From assembly GCA_011009095.1 (NCBI GenBank), contig VTPC01004508.1:8851-72850 (forward strand): a stretch of 64,000 nt of DNA, written 5' to 3'. Made by a program: the position numbers and the translations under genes. Of this stretch, positions 36,761 to 48,500 are shown one piece after another. Each line of letters starts with the position of its first letter. Position 1 is the stretch's first letter. The notes beneath the pieces are model-generated. The model was not told where the DNA came from and searched no databases. It saw only the letters and a program-made list of their open reading frames with translations. This DNA is from Ignelater luminosus. Taxonomy: Eukaryota > Arthropoda > Insecta > Coleoptera > Elateridae.

Positions 36761-37504
36761 GTTAGTAATAAATTGTGACGTTTGTGAGGAGAGAATATTA
36801 TGGTTATTGCTCCTCAATTTAAAAAATGGGAAAATAAAACTTGTTCGGAAAATGTGGGTATCACCCGATTAACCCGACCAACCTGCCGACGTCAGATGCT
36901 TGACCCGGGTATACTTATTACCAGGATGAATTTCCAAAAACGCCTTATGTTTGGTCTCTGAGTTTGCGATTCCTCTCTAACTTTTACTTTATTTTAGTAC
37001 TAATTTGTTTTATTTCTTGCTTACATCGTCTTTAGGATATATTTAATTGCACATTTTCTTACTTGTATCAATCTTTAGTTTTCTTGCTTCTATACTTCGT
37101 ATTGTTTTGCATGCCCAATGAAGCAAATGTCTTTGTATTAACCATTTGAGTATTTTTTCCTATTTGTTAGTGAACAGGGCAAAAAGATATAATTTCTTTA
37201 AATGACAAAACCGAGAGCAGACATATTTCGATATCTTCAGAAAGCAATTGTGAAGATCTAATTGAAAAAATTATCAAATCAAATGTTGGGTTTGAAAGAA
37301 AAATAACACGAAAACATAAAGGAAGAGAAGGCTTGTAATGCAAGTCGATTTCATTATATCAAGATCTTTTACCTTATCCTTAGAAGATATCTTCAAATTC
37401 TTTAATTCTTATTTTCGACGGTTATACTACACTCAATAGCAAATGAATGGCTACAATGATCTGCAAGTACAAAGAACGGTAGTCAATTTTCGAGACAATT
37501 CTAA

Positions 37505-37903
37505 AGGCCGGTCCAAACGCAACGTTTTATCCAACGTTTTACCTGTTCAGTCAAAACGGTCAGTCAAGACGTTGAAAATTCGCGTGTCTACACAACTACG
37601 TTTTGATTACGTTTTATCTGAGGTTTTTGCTCAGTTTTGTAGATTCAGCGATAAAAGAAACATTACTGTTAGCTATTTGTTCAGTGTGTCTTGTGAAAAG
37701 AAAGCCAGAAAATGCTCATTATGCTATACAAGTCAGTCGTTTTCTTGTAAAACTATGTTCGTTTCATACGTCTTTCGGCGCGAGCTCCGTCTTTGTTCAG
37801 TTCAGGTAAAACTTTCGTTTGCTATCCATACGCAACGTTTCGCCTGATACGTCTTGACTGAACAGGTAAAACGTTGGATAAAACGTTGCGTCTGGACCAG
37901 CCT
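37505..37903. mobile_element. Harbinger-like MITE with long terminal inverted repeats
   Basis: A 399-bp element with inverted ends of about 55 bp and about three mismatches. The left begins AGGCCGGTCCAAACGCAACG and the right, on the other strand, AGGCTGGTCCAGACGCAACG; both continue through TTTTATCCAACGTTTTACC and CTGTTCAGTCAA. It is flanked by TAA on each side (37502-37504, 37904-37906). A 3-bp TWA duplication fits the PIF/Harbinger superfamily. It is richer in G+C than its surroundings. Open frames across it (such as 37443-37847) come from its composition and are not genes. Confidence 0.8.
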
Positions 37904-37906
37904 TAA

Positions 37907-39689
37907 ATCTAGAAACTTGAAAATAAGCTAAACAAAAAGAAAATTGTAACCGACCATGCAAAGGACCGTAAGAAGTGCTGGCAAAATGGTCGCCAGCCAT
38001 ATAATAACTAGAAGGGTAGAGATAGAATAGAAAATTTTTGTATGTGCTCAAAATATAAAAAACGAAAAGTGAAGTTGTTAATGTCTTGAGATTAAGCGAT
38101 TGATTTCATTTCAAATATTATCATTGAAATTAAAAGATTAAAAGTATCGTGGCTGTAAAAACATGGTAAGGTACACAAGAACGTTAAGTTAACAAATATG
38201 CAAATCTCAAATTTTCAAAAAATTTTAATACAGTTAGAAAATCTTTAGTAATAATCTTTACCATCCAAGACAATTTTTTTACTTAGTTTCAAGGTTTCAC
38301 GAAGATTACGTCGATAAGTTGCTTTTCAGGTCTCCCAAGAATTTCCTTTAACATATTTGCAAGAAAATAACTGAAAAAATCAATCATATATATTTTGAAC
38401 TGAATCTGTGGTATCATCTATCCGCTGTGACTCATGACTACAAAATAAAAGTGTGGCAATGTACATTATTCTCATGAAATGCAAAGAGTAAGTTTCTTCG
38501 ATGTATAAGGCACACCACACACACCCATACCAGCGAAAAAGCGTCAGGTAAAGTGCCACTTCGAATGGCGTAAGTTACAGGCAGCTCTAGCAGTTTTTTC
38601 GTAGTCTTCTGGAACGATCGCAAAGTAATGCAATTACCAAAAAATGTAAGGCAAGCACTTTGATATAGGTTTGATCACCTTCGAAGAACAGTTAGCTTAG
38701 AATCTAAGGAAAAATCTATTAAACCTCCAACTACAGCCTTTCTGATAAATCTTCGTGCCAGACTCTTTAAAAACCATGCCCACATTAACAGATTCAATGT
38801 TTTTTCGCTTGTAACAAGTATACTACAAATTGGTGTCATTAAAACAATCAGTACTAAGACTTCAAGCTACAAGCTAATATCGTGACGCTTTCCAAAGGAC
38901 ACTACCGAAACTCTTGTTACGCTCAAGAACATAGTGAGAATCTGCGTTCATTCTTTGTGTCTAGTCCAAACCTGCATATCAAGGTAAAGGCATGAATGGT
39001 AATATCATCTTATTAAAAAAGGTTTATTTTAGATAAAAAGATGAAAGCGCATTGGCTTTGCTGCTGCGTGCCTTCAGTACCCCAGTGTCCACACCACGCA
39101 ATGGACACGACTAGCAACCAGCCCTAGCTTCGTCCTGCAAAGAAAATTGCTTTGTTTCCGTTTTTATTTAATTTTAACCTTTGAAGATCAAGGTGGCGTT
39201 TTTCGAGCTGCACCATGGAAAGTTTTTTTGTACATAATCGGTCGATGTACTGATATGTGAAAAGACTTTCTGAGTAGGACCACGTAGGAGGTAAGTATAG
39301 AGTTTCAAATGCACAAAAAGCAAACGACGATTGGTAACACTCAACTCTGTCGATACTATAACCTACACTATTTATACTATTAGAAAGACCTATCTCTGTT
39401 GGACTAATTATTTTCAAGATACTTCATACCTGTCAAAGAAAAATACAAAACATGGCCTGCTTTGATGGTTTGATTCGTTTTATATTCCAAAGTAAATAAT
39501 GTATAATACTCAAAGTTCCCTTTCGATGCGACCTTTCCTTCCTGAGATACCAATTTTTAGAGAAAAATCCAGATATTGTATTTGAACCTATCCTTGATAG
39601 TTTTTAATCCTTCCATTATTTCTTCCGAATGACGATTATTGAATTCAAAGTAAAACTACCAATCTGAGACTATTAGAACAACTTCCGAT
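37907..39689. other. Spacer with short unassigned frames
   Basis: The minus-strand frame 39124-39417 (97 codons) contains SYSESLFTYQYIDRLCTKKL and VQLEKRHLDLQRL and has normal protein-like composition, but no family is recognised. 38438-38623 (minus) is similar in being unassigned. There is no splice or promoter support. The stretch 36781-37500, between LINE and MITE, shows no gene. Confidence 0.35.
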
Positions 39690-40840
39690 GATCCGTTTAA
39701 TAATGACTTTTGCATCCGTGCTGTTGTTTAAAAGTCCAGGTGGAATTCTGATCAAATACCCGAAGCTTTGTGATAATAACTCAAATAGTAAATATACGTT
39801 CAAACATGATTTTTTTGATCAATTTTGATCCTTCCAATGTGATCTTAGATATTGCACAGATTCTTGGAGTTGATGGAGAAACTGTGCTTTGGTAGTCCAT
39901 CTATCTCTGCCATGTGAAGTTTAACTCTTAATTGGGAAGCCATCTACTGAAAATGTGTTTCAGACAGTTTTTGATCATCATTTCTTTTGACTAAGATTGC
40001 TCAAGGGATGACGTAACTAACCATCTGCTTCAGAGTGAAGAAGCTACTAACTTCAAAGCGTAATCATGATGGAACAAACATAGTTCCGCACATTTCTCTA
40101 AACAGAGCCACGGATAATTCTAAAGACTCAGTAATTTCACTGTCTATTGGTATGTTTGATCCATCACGATTATGACTTGAAGTTGGCTGCTTCTTTACTC
40201 TATTAAAACAGGATGATCAATTCAAGATCGCATTTTCTCGTCATGAAAAATAACTTTTCCACGTTGTTTTGGCACCGTTGCTCTTTCTTTAAAGTCTCAA
40301 CTGAAATTCCGATCAAATACTTGAAGCTATTCCTTCAAACGCGATTTCTTTGTTCGATTTTGATCATTCCACTGACATCTTGGACATTGTACAGATTCCT
40401 GGAGTTAGTGGAGTGATTACTCTTCAATAGTCAATTAATTTTAAGCAAGAGCAATTCCTAACTGGAAATCAATGTTGGCGTTTTCGTCTCCAATGGGTCT
40501 GTTATTCGAACGCCTCCAGATTATTCGTTCAAGAGTCACTTTTTTCCATCAATGAAAATGAACTCTTTCTGTACTGTTTCAGCAGTGTCGCTTTTCAAGA
40601 ACCCAATTGGAATTCTGATCAAATACTCGAAGTTTATAATTCAGGCAGTAAACATCCGTCCAGAAATGATGAATTCAAATATTTTATTGATTGATCTTAG
40701 TCCGTCCAGTGGTATCTTGGATTTTGTACATACTATTTTTGAAGTTAGTGCAAAGATTTTGGTCTGTTAGTCAATTGATCGCTGCTTTGTGAGGATCAAT
40801 TTCTAACTAGAAATCAATTTCGCTCTTTCTGTCTTCATCA
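39690..40840. repeat. Three diverged direct copies of a ~240-300-bp unit
   Basis: The anchor AATTCTGATCAAATAC occurs near 39754, near 40310 (one change) and near 40612. Each copy is preceded by a CTTT.. run with TTTAAAAGTC-like sequence and followed by GATC(C/A)TTCCA..G, then ATCTT(A/G)GA.ATTG(C/T)ACAGATTC and GGAGTTGATGG or variants. Spacing is about 556 and 302 bp. Short frames in the copies share a GILIKYxK-like stretch on the plus strand; on the minus strand partial frames also align. It may be a decayed tandem-exon or repeat-protein region, or a satellite-like array. Family unknown. Confidence 0.6.
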
Positions 40841-41293
40841 AGACTGTTACACAACTTATGATTCAAAGGGATGTAACGTTTAAAAATCAGGAGGTATATT
40901 CGTAAGATCTTGAAGAATTATGGTAAACAAGATCGCACCTTTATCATTAAACCCCTGTAGTTTTTTTAATTTACTATCGATCTGATTTCAAATCTATTAG
41001 TTATACAATTTTAAATACGATAGGAAGTTTTTTCATAGGGTTAAAGCAATTTTATCTCACATCACCAACCTACTGTGATTAAAAGTAAACGTAAAACATT
41101 GAAATAATATAGTAACCTTCTTTTTCCTGATGAATTTCTTGATAAAGAATCGTCAATTATGTTTCTTCGACTTTTACTGTTGTTTTTATTATTATTATTT
41201 ATTATTTATAAGTAGTATAATGCAATTGTTTGAAATCAATTCGATAATAAACAAAAAAGATACAGAGCTATGTTGATGAAAAGTGAGACACTA

Positions 41294-41319
41294 TATGTGT
41301 GTGTATATATATATATATT
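41294..41319. repeat. Compound TG/TA microsatellite
   Basis: A short run of TG dinucleotides passes directly into TA dinucleotides (ATGTGTGTGTATATATATATA). It lies about 500 bp before the presumed CLCA promoter region. No function is implied. Confidence 0.85.
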
Positions 41320-41829
41320 GACGAAGCTCGTTATTAAGTAACAATAGCAAAGTTTATTTTGAAATTGCGAGATGCAATTTGAATTCACAGAATTCATGAG
41401 CATTTCTGCGAATAGCAGTTGCAGTTATTTTTCTGTCGTTTCTTTATTCATCGAATTATTATCAAATCGCTGCTGTCAATGTTACAATGGCTAGATAAGA
41501 AGAATTTTATTATCAAGTTCATGTAGTCTCAGATTCTACGGAATAATATTCAGACGGTAAAAGATAAAATACAAAATAGAAAACTGTGATACAACAAAAA
41601 GATTTTGAATTTTCTTTTTCTATTTTCTGAATTACAGAACTTTTTTTCAATAAAAAATATATTTTTAAATATTTTGCAGAACAATAAAGACAAATAATTT
41701 TGTAAATAAATTTAAAAGCAAAACGAAAAAAATATCAATAAACCAACATTCCTGAGACATACATAGATATGCAACCCTCCGAGTAAAATCAACCGTCTAA
41801 AGAACACAAACTCAAATGGACTTTTAAAA

Positions 41830-42425
41830 GAAAGGTAATATGAAGGCCGGAGGCTTCAAACCAGCGAGCTACCTCACTTACGTTCGGAGTGCCGTGCTTT
41901 ACCGCTGCATAACTAGGAAAAGTAGTGGGAGTATAGGCGGAAAGTTTGAACGCTGCGCTTCTTCGAACTTCAATGTTACCTCACTTAGTTCTTCTCGGAC
42001 TGTAGTTGTGTCTGGTTGCTGGCGAGCTTTTCTGTTACTTCCGGTGTTTCAACGTTGTTACCGGAGCGGAACTTGCGGTTACAGACCGAAGCGATTTTAT
42101 TTTTAAAATAATCAGTGGAGGAGTGTTGTTATTGTGTTGCCTTAGTTACGTATTAATCAATAAATAAGGACGTTTTTTTATCTTTGACTGTATTATTATT
42201 AGAATTTGTCAAACTGGATGTACTGGCTTATTAGTTTTACTATTGTGAGAAATACTGAAAATAGAAGATTATTGATGTGCTAATAGGATTTTATACAAAA
42301 GTGACTCAAGAGGATTTTATATCTTTTAAAGATTTTCAAGACTCATTTCCTTATAGTAAATAAAATGAAGAAGTTTTAATCATATACAAACGTTGCCAAG
42401 TGTAAAATTGAGAATTGTCTTCAAA
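41830..42425 (+). promoter_or_regulatory. Presumed promoter and 5' UTR of the CLCA-like gene
   Basis: From about 41840 to 42110 the sequence is clearly richer in G+C and CpG (for example CGTTCGGAGTGCCG and TTACCGGAGCGGAAC) than the DNA on either side. It is followed by AT-rich sequence up to an ATG at 42426 with a fair start context (TCAAAATGA). Such islands in AT-rich insect DNA often mark a transcription start with leader. An 88-codon frame in this block (41840-42106) has no domain and is probably untranslated. No core motif could be pinned down. Confidence 0.4.
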
Positions 42426-42578
42426 ATGACGGCGGTGGTGTTTTTAACCCTTTTAGCACTTTTTGGACGATTAGTACAACCCCTCGAATTAAGAGCCGGA
42501 GCTTATGAAGATTTAGTAGTTGGAATCACCGATTCAGTACCCATTAGTGATTGTAGGACGATTTTAACTAATCTTGAG
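42426..42578 (+). CDS. CLCA-like protein, first coding exon
   Basis: 51 codons from ATG 42426 to a strong donor (GAG|GTAAGA at 42579), phase 0. The start MTAVVFLTLLALFGRLVQP is a signal peptide with a clean hydrophobic core. After it comes LRAGAYEDLVVGITDSVP, then a Cys and ILTNLE. The GAYEDLVVGI..SVP..(D/E)C pattern corresponds to the N-terminus of calcium-activated chloride channel regulators, secreted metal-dependent proteins that modulate epithelial chloride currents and carry a metalloprotease-like domain and a VWA domain. Those domains should be in later exons, but none was recognised between 42.6 and 64 kb on the plus strand. The next intron is therefore very long, or the exon is an orphan. 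Assignment rests on about 30 residues. Confidence 0.6.
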
Positions 42579-45500
42579 GTAAGAATCATTTATTTTATTA
42601 TAAATCAACTATTGTATATTCAAATGAATTTACTGTTTCGCTTTCCGCTTTAATTGGAATTTAAATACCTTTCTTATCAGTGGAATATTGATATTGGATT
42701 ATGATTATGAGAAATATCTTTTTTTTTGTTTTTCTTGTTTTTACGATGTTTCTTTTTTTAATTTTCTCTATTAGAAGAATTTGTTTGCCTGTTTAATACA
42801 TACTTTGACATAACAAACAATTGAAAGAATATCCCGAGAGAGAAGGAAGATAATAATCGAATGTTAATTTATTACACAAGTGGGAAAATCGAAATAAAAA
42901 GCGAAACAATAAGGAAAGTATTACGCAATAAAATTTTATCAAATTCAGTGTTACAGAAAATGTATTTAACAAAATCCTTGAACCGTTAACAATACAGTGA
43001 TTTTAGGCCGTTGTAATAATAACGTGACAATATTTTTGTTGTACTTATAATGCATTCTCAGATTATATATCTTTTTGTTACTTTTAACAATGAAGTTATT
43101 ATTTATTACGTAGCTGAGATTGTTTATTAGAATAAATATGTAATTGCGATAATAAATGCATATTTGTGTAACAAGAGAAATCGGACAGACTAACAAGGAG
43201 AAAATTAGCAAAAATGACAATCTTCAAATCAATTAGTAGTCTTCATTACAGGGAGAATTGTATGCAAATGATCTTCAGAAATTTAATCTACGTTAACAAA
43301 CACTAGACTAAACAACTTGTGTTTGTTTATTTATATTTAATTGCATTATTGGTTTCTATTTAAATTAATAATTAGGAAAAATTTATATGACTATAGTTTT
43401 AATTAAATTATAAAAGAGCTGGTAGTATTTTTCCAGGATGTTGATGTTGCTATTTTTTGTGAATACTCTACCGAAATTGCTGAATAAGCAAAATTGTCAT
43501 TACGCGTTTTGCATTATTATTGCTAACTCATCAAAACCATATTTCGGAAAACTGAATACAATACTGAGTAAAAAAACAGGCAGCAGTTTATTTCGTTTTT
43601 AGGAATTATGGATTTATTATGTAAATGTAAAAAGAAATAAGTTGAAAAACGCGTTTTTAGCATTTCCGGTTTTCATAAATGCTCTACTTAAGTAAATAAA
43701 TTTGTGGGTCTGTTAAACAAAACGTTTAAACAGGTTTGAGGCTTAGCCTTCAATTGTGTATTCCTTTTACCCACTTTTTGGTTTCATAAATTTTCTGTTG
43801 ACATAAATATGTGATTTTTATGAAAAATCTGTATATAATTTATTGTTGTGCGTTTTGATTATATTATTAAACTTCCCGCTTTTAACTTTTTTCATATAAG
43901 AAAATTTTAAAAAATGAACAATGTATGCATGTATGCAAACGCTTGTAAACGGAAAACTTGATATACTGCAGATAATTCTGCAGAACATAACGCCACTGAT
44001 AAAACAAATCCCTCAGGTGAAACAGCTGCATAGACCACAGCGATAACTCTTATGATTCAGTAAACAAGATCTTGTAACAGTTTTGCATTCCATTATAGAT
44101 ATTTCGATTTTGTTAACTCCGTGGTTAACCGTCTCTTTTCGTAACTGATATCAGTCAAACTGTACAATTTCATTTTAATTCTTTACAGTCGATTTTAGCA
44201 CATGGCCTTTTGTTGAAATAGCTTTCAAGATTATAGGAAATTCAAGCAGATTAAGATTCTCTCAAATCAATTTTATTAAAAAATAAATAAAAAAATTTTT
44301 ATCCTTTTACTGATCAATTTTTGGCTTGCTTTTCAAAGAGATTTTGAAAATTGTTAAGTTTGCAATTTAACGAAATCGAACGTTTGAACTTTGCTTAATC
44401 TCACAATAGATCAAAATTCTGCCTTTGTTTTATTTCACGCAACTAGCTACGTGACATCTCACCGGTCGGTATTTTTATCAGCCTTGGAAAAAACAAAATA
44501 AAAAGCCATTAACATAACTTCAGATCCGCCTGAGGCTTCAACTTTCCCCTTTCCCAAAAGGGAATCTTGCTGGTTCAGTTTGGTTTCCTAAGTAAACTCT
44601 TTGCGAAAGAAAAACGCACGCAACCTTTGCTATTAGCCTGTGCTGAGATATTTGCAAACTCTTTTTGGGAACTTTGTCTTCCAGAAAAAAATTAATCACC
44701 AAATAAAAAAAGGGAATCACAGTTTCTCAGGTTTGTATGAATTTCTCTTAGAAAATGCAAAAAATTAAATTTCCTTTATGTATTCATTACATCAAATCAG
44801 CGTTTGCCAGAATCATATTAAGCAAGAATCAAGAAATTTAAATAACAATTTTATTATTGGATTGGAAATCGACCATTCAATAATAAGCTCTATTTAAGTG
44901 TCCAATTTTGTCTTTACATGAAACCAAAGATATAAAAATGCTAGGCTATTGCTAAACTCGTAAAAAATGCTTTTTGGCACCTTTTCATTATTTAATAAAA
45001 TACAAATCTCTTTTGGTCCAAGATTTCTAAAATTCCCAAAGTTGGAATTTCTCTTAACATCAAATAATCAATAAAAAAATTATTAAACTTTAATTCCTTA
45101 ATAAACTCATTTATTTATTGAATAATAAATATCGAGCATCGATAAACAATAATAATAAAACCGGTCCCATTAAAAGATAATAATCGTATGTTAACGTAGC
45201 TTGATTAAGGGGGTCTTGTGTATAAGTAGGGGTACATCAGAAACCGCGTTCAAGATGACAGCAAGCCATCATTAGTTGCTGATTGGTGCACAAAAGCTCT
45301 TAATAGGACCACAATGCTCTTTTATGTATTCTATATTCGGGCCACCATAGATGATTTCGTTTTCGATAACTTTATTATATTTCAATCTGTTTTTAAATCC
45401 TTTTACTCTTCTTCTTTAATTAGCGGTTAAGATTTGAATTTAAACAGTCAACATATAATTTTAAAGATGTTGCAACATAGTAATATTTCTTGCTACTATA

Positions 45501-48500
45501 ATCATGAACAAGCAGCAACGTTTGTCATTTTGGTGAGTGTCAGATTAAAGCTCTAAATCTTGGTCTTAGAAAGAAATATGTTTTAGATGATTATAACTTA
45601 CAGGTCAACGTACAAGAGTTAACTTTGAACTTTAACTCTTTTCTGGAATTCATTTTCGTATTTTTAAATTTTGTTAAAGTTACAAAAAATGTAATACTTC
45701 TAATCAAGCATTTAAAATCATTTAAAAAACGATTTACAGAATGAAAAGAAAAAAATAACGTGCGTGTTGTTAGTTCGAAGAGAGTTTTTAATCTCCTACA
45801 TCATGGGTAACCTGACCACTGACCAGTCATTAACTCGAAATCAGATATGAGCGTTTAAAGTAAACCAAGTGAAGATTTTTCTCACCAACTTTAGGGCTCG
45901 AAGTGTGGATAATGCGTAAGTTCAATTTTGTGGATTCACGTAGTCCATGTAACTGTAATAATTGTTCTTATACTAGAAAAATGTTATACTTACTATACCA
46001 TAACAGCGAGAAATCAGCCATCTTATTGTTATTTAATCAATTATTGGGAACTTCTTGTTTAATTGTTTTGTCGAGTTTGCTGCTGGTAAAAAACAGCTTT
46101 ATACAATCTAAGACTCTTTGATGATGACATCTCGATTTATCTAATCGAGTTAACTATCTCCTGTATTTGATGATAGTTTTAGTTAGTGCAACATGAATTT
46201 AAGCTAAGAGTATATGAGCGAGTTTTGTCTCATCAGTCAATAATAAAAACAACTTCCAATTTCAAGATGTGTGTACCATTACTGAAGTAACATTCAACTG
46301 CAAAGATCATTTATTTTATGTAACAACAGAGAACATACAGCAATTTCTATGTTATAAAGGTACATCCCACACGGTAGTCGGCAAGGCCGAGTAGCTGAAC
46401 TTATAAGTTGTACCGATTGACGTGTCGCGTTTCATTCATTAAACATCTCGCCCTATTAGTACGTTCTCATGATCACATTTGAAAAACTTGCAACAATTAC
46501 TGAACAAATTTGATAAGTGGCAATGTCGCTCATTGTGGATGCATCTTAAGGAATTCAGCCTGTAAAAATGGCCTCTGTAACAATATTGACTGTATTCAGC
46601 ATGAAGCCGATAATTTCTGTGGACCGATATTTAAAAGTACACACACAAAACTAAAATGCGAAATGGAAAGGCACCAATATTAAGAAAGAAGACCATAAAT
46701 CATTATTGTTAGTACAAACCATGTATCTTTTAAAGCAAACCGCCATAATCTTTTAAATGGAATCCTCCAGGAAAATTCCAGTTTTCTACTCGTCAAGGAG
46801 AGAATTGTCGCCATTCTTATTAAAGTAACGAAGTCTTCGTCCATGAATTTATTGACATTTTTGTTAATTCCTTGAAAATATTGAAAGAATGTACGTACCT
46901 ATAATACAACACTTGAATGTATTCCTTAGAATAAATCTTTAAATGAATGGACTTGCATGTTTACTAATGAATGTATTTTCCAAATCTCTTCTTATCTTCA
47001 GGAAAGTACGTTTTTGCTAAATTAAAAAAAATGTTTTAACACAAATTGTAGTAAAGATTTTACCTAAAGTATTTTAAGTTGCACAATAGTTTTCAAATGG
47101 ATAATAATTGCTGATACATGAACAAAACTCAGCTAGAAAATAGAAACACGACGGGAATACTCCAAATATGCTTAAATTGATTGTCTAAAGATGCGTCCAC
47201 ACTAGAGCACGCACGATCATTTGTGGGTGTATCATAAAATAATTTTATTTTTTATATGTGGTCGATAGACGAATAGATTCTGCGAAAGCACCCACGAGCA
47301 CGAATATTTGACTTGAGCAAGTTCCAGAGGCTTAATAACCAACAGCTCGCGTTTGTGCTCACTGCTCAAGCCTGGAAGCTTCTCATGTAACATTTTTAAG
47401 CAGTTTTAAGATCGTTTTGAACAAGATTTGTAACAAAAAAAGATGATCTAGTAGTAGTCGGAATATGAAATTAAAAACTTTTAAGTGTTTGTTTCGAAGA
47501 CTATTTCACTGGTTGAAATTTTAAAAAGTTCAAAATTCTTTAAAAACACAAAACCAAACTCAATGATTTGCAGTCGAATTACATTTTTGTAAAGGAATTT
47601 TTAAAATTGACTAAACATGGTTGGAATATGGCTGCTAAATATGGGAACCAATTCGTTTAGAATTTTCGTTTTGGGTAGTTTTTGAAATTCCTAATTTTGA
47701 AAATGATCTGACAAATAGATTTTTTTAAAGATGATCTTGAATGTAAGCTTTTCTCAACTAGAAAATTCTAAAAAAATTATTCAACATTTTGATCAATCCT
47801 ATTTTAGTTGATTTTGGAATTCCTTCAAGTTTAAGAAAGTAACTACATCTTTACAGAAGTAGATTTTGGAAGTTTGATTTCACTTTAGTTTTTGAAAATA
47901 TTCTGAAGCTAAAATTATTCTATTTTGTTCGCTGAAATAAGTTGTGTTCTAGAATCGGTTTGTGTGCTTATGAGGTAAACTAGATTTGCTTCGATATTTT
48001 CTTCTGTTTTGCATGACGGTTTTAGCCAATCTGTCTTGCCGTACACGTGCACTCAATAATCTAATTGTGCTGTTAGTTATACAGAGAACACATAGATACA
48101 CATACTTGAACAAAATCCTGGGATTTAAACTTGAGTAAAAATTTACTAGAATGGAAGTGACCATTGGTGCAACTACTTGAGAACGCATAGCGTGAGCAAC
48201 TATAGAAATGAAAATATTCCGCTACATTTTGCAAAATCAGTAAACCGATCTAATTTATTGCTTGTATAAAAATCATATCATGCCAAGATTATCGGGATCA
48301 ATGCAACTGGCACTGTGACCTAGGAGCTATATGTAACTCCTCTTCAGTTCGATGTAATCAAAGTTGTTGGTCGGAAATCTACAGCTTTGGTCTGGTGATG
48401 TAAGCGTACGAATTAACTTCTTGGCAATAAACTATGGAGGACGGCAAAAAGTAAGCATGACTAAAAGAAAAAACCGGATGCTTTTTGGACGCCAACACAA

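Larger units (their letters stand above)
32690..36780 (+). mobile_element. Two-ORF LINE of the R1/LOA/I group with RNase H
   Basis: A nearly full-length non-LTR retrotransposon. In order: gag-like ORF1 with a zinc knuckle, APE-type endonuclease, reverse transcriptase and RNase H. Established surveys place RNase H with the I, R1, LOA and Tad clades, and LDIKGAF..AWWP with GCPQGS fits the R1/LOA side. The element is very A-rich on the coding strand. Disruptions are few (one in-frame stop, about four frameshifts, one shortened linker), so it is the youngest LINE here, but it is not functional. The start (before 32781) and end (after 36760) are approximate; no target duplication or 3' tail could be fixed. 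Confidence 0.85.

Noticed and set aside
37443-37847. 134-codon open frame
   Set aside because: It runs across the inverted arm and interior of the Harbinger-like MITE and has no domain; it is a by-product of the element's composition.
41840-42106. 88-codon open frame in the G+C-rich block
   Set aside because: No domain or splice link; better explained as leader/promoter sequence of the CLCA-like gene.
47185-47220. Possible transposon end TGCGTCCACACTAGAGCACG
   Set aside because: No inverted partner within several kilobases and no target duplication.
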